DNA of 23,900 nt from DATHWB01 sp040902855 (lineage in GTDB: Bacteria; Actinomycetota; Acidimicrobiia; Spongiisociales; ZC4RG35). The notes beneath the pieces were generated by a model. The model worked only from the letters and a program-made list of their open reading frames with translations. It was not told where the DNA came from and made no database searches. Every line of letters begins with the position of its first letter. The stretch's first letter is position 1. The DNA lies in NCBI GenBank assembly GCA_040902855.1, contig JBBDWN010000089.1, forward strand, positions 1 through 23,900. Reading direction: 5' to 3'. The position numbers were made by a program, and so were the translations under genes. Shown here piece by piece: positions 21,319-23,900 of this stretch.

Positions 21319-21324
21319 AGGCTA
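21319..21324 (-). promoter_or_regulatory. Candidate -10 box (TAGCCT) for the leftward PPOX-class gene, overlapping the hemF ribosome binding site
   Basis: On the minus strand TAGCCT ends 8 nt before the PPOX ATG. On the plus strand the same bases overlap GGAGG (21317-21321), the ribosome binding site of hemF. Transcription and translation signals of the two divergent genes therefore share bases. Confidence 0.4.
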
Positions 21325-21330
21325 TCGACC

Positions 21331-22209
21331 GTGGTGAGCAGAGCAGACATCGAAGAGTTCTATCGAGGATTCCAGGACCGCTTCGCCTCCGCCATCGAGG
21401 AACTCGACGGCGATCCGTTCGTCGTCGATGCCTGGACCCGGGAGGGCGGCGGTGGCGGGGAGACGAGAATCCTCACGGGCGGGCAGCACGTCGAAAAGGC
21501 GGCCGTCAACTTCTCCGCCGTCGGAGGCAAGACTCCTCCCAACCTGTCGGAGCGAGTGGCAGCGATGGGCGACGAGTTCTACGCCACCGGCGTCTCGATC
21601 ATCGTGCATCCTCGCAATCCGTACGCCCCGACCTTCCACGCCAACGTGCGCTACTTCGAGTCGGGGGACGAGAAGGCCTGGTTCGGCGGAGGAGCCGACC
21701 TCACCCCGTATTACCTGTTCGAAGAGGACGCCATCCAATTCCATCGCGTGCTGGCTGACGCCTGTGACCGTCACCCGTTTGCCGATTACAAGGCGTGGAA
21801 ACAGGCGTGCGACGAGTACTTCTACCTCCCTCATCGAGGCGAGGCGCGCGGAGTCGGCGGCGTGTTCTTCGATCACCTGACCGAGGACGGGGTGTGGGCC
21901 TTCCAGCAGGATCTCGCCGACCATCTGGCGGATGCCTATCTGCCTGTGCTCCGGCGACGCATGGGAGCCGAGTACGGCATGCGGGAAACCGAGTGGCACC
22001 ACATTCGCCGCGGCCGATACGTCGAGTTCAACCTCGTATGGGACCGTGGCACCAAGTTCGGTCTCGAAACCGGGGGCCGGACCGAGTCCATCCTGGCGTC
22101 GCTTCCTCCCCATGCCGCCTGGTCCTATGACCACCAACCCGGCGCAGGCTCACCCGAGGCGGAGTTGCTGAGCCTTCTGTCCGGAAATCCGCGACAATGG
22201 ATTGGCTGA
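21331..22209 (+). CDS. hemF: Oxygen-dependent coproporphyrinogen III oxidase
   Basis: This 292-aa enzyme decarboxylates coproporphyrinogen III to protoporphyrinogen IX using O2. It is recognised by NPYAPTFHANVRYF (91-104), GGADLTPYYLFEEDAIQFH (119-137), CDEYFYLPHRGEARGVGGVFFD (159-180) and GRYVEFNLVWDRGTKFGLETGGRTESIL (228-255). All hallmark segments are present and the length is normal. The start is GTG at 21331 with GGAGG 9 nt upstream; GTG at 21334 is an alternative. The promoter must lie inside the PPOX gene or overlap it. Its presence implies the protoporphyrin branch of heme synthesis and an aerobic lifestyle. Confidence 0.95.
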   Translation: MVSRADIEEFYRGFQDRFASAIEELDGDPFVVDAWTREGGGGGETRILTGGQHVEKAAVNFSAVGGKTPPNLSERVAAMGDEFYATGVSIIVHPRNPYAPTFHANVRYFESGDEKAWFGGGADLTPYYLFEEDAIQFHRVLADACDRHPFADYKAWKQACDEYFYLPHRGEARGVGGVFFDHLTEDGVWAFQQDLADHLADAYLPVLRRRMGAEYGMRETEWHHIRRGRYVEFNLVWDRGTKFGLETGGRTESILASLPPHAAWSYDHQPGAGSPEAELLSLLSGNPRQWIG

Positions 22210-22246
22210 TGCGTTCTTCCCGACTGGCAGTTGGAACCCCGAGAAG

Positions 22247-22252
22247 TAGGTT
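22247..22252 (+). promoter_or_regulatory. Candidate -10 box (TAGGTT) before hemA
   Basis: TAGGTT lies in the 55-bp gap after hemF and ends 12 nt before the hemA ATG. The inferred transcript would have a leader of only a few bases. An out-of-frame ATG at 22254 lies between the box and the gene. Read-through from hemF is equally possible. Confidence 0.3.
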
Positions 22253-22264
22253 CATGGCGGCTTC

Positions 22265-23425
22265 ATGAGCAGTTCGACCCACATCTCGTCGGCCACGTTC
22301 GCCTATCCGGCGGTGGACAGCGCCACCCGCGCCCGTCTCGCCGAGGTGTTGCGTCGGCCCGACGACGACGGTTCGACATTCGTGCTCAACACCTGCCTTC
22401 GCACCGAGGTGGTCGTCGCAGGCGACACCGAAGACCTGCAACGCAGACTCGGCGAACTCTTCGCCGGGAGCGGCGACATCGGCATCGCCAAGATCAGACA
22501 CGACGCCGATGCCGTCGAGCACCTCTACCGGGTGGCCGCCGGTCTCGAATCCCCGATCAGGGGCGAAGCCGAGATCCTCACCCAGTTCCGTCAGACGCTG
22601 ACGAAGGCGACCGAAGCCGGATCGGTGGCCGGCATCTTCGGCAAGCTGATCGAGACCGCCGTCGCCGTCGGTCGCCAGGCTCGCGAGATCATCGGAGACT
22701 CGCCGCACGATTCGATGGCGGCCGTCGCCGCCCAGGTTGTCGGCAATGCCGACCGGGTCGCGGTCCTCGGTTCGGGTGTGATGGCCACCGCGGTGGTGCG
22801 AGCGCTCCACGGTCTTCCTGCGCCCCCGCTGATCACCGTCTGTGCCCGCAACCCCGAGCGTGTGAAGGCCGAGAACGTCGACGTATGGCCGTTCGACCGG
22901 GCAATCGAGGCGTTGGAGGACTTCCCTGCCGTGATCTCGGCCACGTCCGCCAAACGGCGGCTCGTCGAAGCCGACGAGATGGCTGCGGTGATCACCCGTC
23001 GCTCGACTCCGCTGACGCTGGTGGACATGGCGATGCCCCCCGACTTCTCTGTCATCGGCTCCGCCACCCTGAGATATCTCGACATCGACGACCTCGCCCG
23101 AAAGGCCGAGCGCCGGCCGCGAGACGACGATGCCGACACCCTGGTCAGACGGGTCGCCGTCCAAGCCCACCGCTCGTTCGTCGATCACCATCAGGTGGGC
23201 CCGGTCATCGGCGGTTTGACCAGACAGGCCGACGACGTCGTCGAATCTGTCGTCGCCCGCTTCGGTTCGCGTCTCGGCAGCGACGAGGATCGAGCGGTGC
23301 TCCGCCAGACGGCCCACACCGTTGCCCGGACGCTGCTCGCAGGACCGATCGCCTACATCAAGCAACCCGATCGGGCTCCGGAAGCAGTCGACGTGGTCGC
23401 CGACGCCTTCGGCGTCGATGAATGA
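22265..23425 (+). CDS. hemA: Glutamyl-tRNA reductase
   Basis: This 386-aa enzyme reduces glutamyl-tRNA to glutamate semialdehyde with NADPH, the first step of C5-pathway tetrapyrrole synthesis. The catalytic Cys44 is in LNTCLRTE. The family segment around His86 reads VEHLYRVAAGLESPIRGEAEIL (84-105). The NADPH site VLGSGVMATAVV starts at 167, and a helical dimerisation region occupies about 290-386. It is divergent: the usual LSTCNRTE, GLDSMVLGE and following GKRVRTET segments are all modified, and the N-terminal stretch is short. The catalytic cysteine is kept, so an active enzyme is likely. The stop overlaps the hemC start (ATGA), which supports the assignment. Confidence 0.85.
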   Translation: MSSSTHISSATFAYPAVDSATRARLAEVLRRPDDDGSTFVLNTCLRTEVVVAGDTEDLQRRLGELFAGSGDIGIAKIRHDADAVEHLYRVAAGLESPIRGEAEILTQFRQTLTKATEAGSVAGIFGKLIETAVAVGRQAREIIGDSPHDSMAAVAAQVVGNADRVAVLGSGVMATAVVRALHGLPAPPLITVCARNPERVKAENVDVWPFDRAIEALEDFPAVISATSAKRRLVEADEMAAVITRRSTPLTLVDMAMPPDFSVIGSATLRYLDIDDLARKAERRPRDDDADTLVRRVAVQAHRSFVDHHQVGPVIGGLTRQADDVVESVVARFGSRLGSDEDRAVLRQTAHTVARTLLAGPIAYIKQPDRAPEAVDVVADAFGVDE

Positions 23426-23900
23426 GGCCGCTCCGCATCGCCACTCGGGCGTCCGCGCTCGCCCTCGCCCAGGCTCGCTGGGTCGGTGAGCAGCTGACGG
23501 CGGCCCATCCCAGGATCGGCGTCACACTGGTCGAGGTGACCACCACAGGCGACGCCGACCGCATCTCAGCAGTGACGACCCTGACCGAAGTGGGCGCCTT
23601 CGTCCGTTCCGTGCAGATGGCGGTCCTCACCGACGACGCCGACCTGGCCGTCCACTCCTGCAAGGACCTTCCGGTGGCCGGACCCGAGGAACTCACGGTC
23701 TTCTTCCCCGAGCGAGAGTCCCCCTGGGACGTCCTGTGCGGGGGAACGCTCGACTCGCTGTCCCCAGGGGCGCGGGTCGGCACAGGGAGTCCGCGCAGAA
23801 CGGCCCAGCTGGCAGCGCTGCGGCCCGATCTGGTCATCGACGGAATCCGCGGAAACGTCGAAACCCGACTCGGCAAAGTGGCTTCCGGGGAGTTCGACGC
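23422..23900 (+). CDS. hemC: Hydroxymethylbilane synthase (porphobilinogen deaminase), 3' end outside window
   Basis: The first 159 residues are visible. The enzyme joins four porphobilinogens into hydroxymethylbilane on a dipyrromethane cofactor. It opens with LRIATRASALALAQARW (4-20), has AVHSCKDLPV (77-85) with the catalytic Asp82, VGTGSPRRTAQL (119-130) and IRGNVETRLGK (142-152). The usual GKGLF loop is replaced by EVGAFV (56-61), comparable to the GVFV form of actinobacterial enzymes. The cofactor-binding cysteine lies in the missing C-terminal part. ATG at 23422 overlaps the hemA stop, so the two are coupled. Confidence 0.92.
   Translation, partial: MRPLRIATRASALALAQARWVGEQLTAAHPRIGVTLVEVTTTGDADRISAVTTLTEVGAFVRSVQMAVLTDDADLAVHSCKDLPVAGPEELTVFFPERESPWDVLCGGTLDSLSPGARVGTGSPRRTAQLAALRPDLVIDGIRGNVETRLGKVASGEFD

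Noticed and set aside
22028..23365. Minus-strand open frame of 445 codons
   Set aside because: It is a shadow of hemF and hemA, which have clear motifs and coupled starts on the other strand.

Overview
The window looks like chromosomal DNA of a high-GC actinobacterium. The evidence is a TIGR03084/mycothiol-type DinB-fold protein, a PPOX-class F420-type flavin/deazaflavin protein, an AbiEi/DUF559 nuclease-like protein of a type common in actinobacteria, long single-chain biotin carboxylase/BCCP subunits, dense ATGA/GTGA start-stop overlaps, and many transcription-unit starts that carry a TANNNT -10 box 6-9 nt upstream and no Shine-Dalgarno (leaderless style). A deep-branching lineage such as Acidimicrobiia is my guess; it is not proven by the sequence.

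Layout. 1-350: G-rich intergenic DNA with a 55-bp direct repeat at an 82-bp period. 351-9422 (+): an acyl-CoA carboxylase beta subunit, a complete four-gene osmoprotectant (OpuC/ProU-type) ABC transporter, then the matching biotin carboxylase/BCCP alpha subunit, a 3-hydroxyisobutyrate-dehydrogenase-like enzyme and a TIGR03084 protein. 9399-10485: a single leftward AbiEi/DUF559-type gene bracketed by two inverted copies of a 58-bp palindromic repeat; a third copy lies at 19.8 kb. 10488-13847 (-): metY, an alpha/beta hydrolase and metX, the direct-sulfhydrylation route from homoserine to homocysteine. 13881-16094 (-) and 16148-16903 (+): a molybdopterin oxidoreductase and an SDR-type reductase, divergent around a perfect 16-bp palindrome. 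16908-19769 (-): a two-gene operon of an endonuclease-IV-like/LigD-polymerase fusion followed by a HisA paralogue with altered active-site segments. 19899-23900 (+): a heme/tetrapyrrole block (hemH, hemF, hemA, hemC) interrupted only by a leftward PPOX-class gene.

How the genes work together. The carboxylase subunits plus the dehydrogenase suggest branched-chain or isoprenoid acyl-CoA catabolism. metY and metX supply homocysteine. hemA and hemC start tetrapyrrole synthesis, while hemF and hemH carry out late steps; hemF implies a protoporphyrin-type heme branch, which is unusual if the host is an actinobacterium. The most unusual items are the EndoIV-like/LigD-POL fusion with its HisA-like partner, and the repeat-bracketed nuclease gene. 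No rRNA, tRNA, CRISPR array, integrase or transposase gene was seen.
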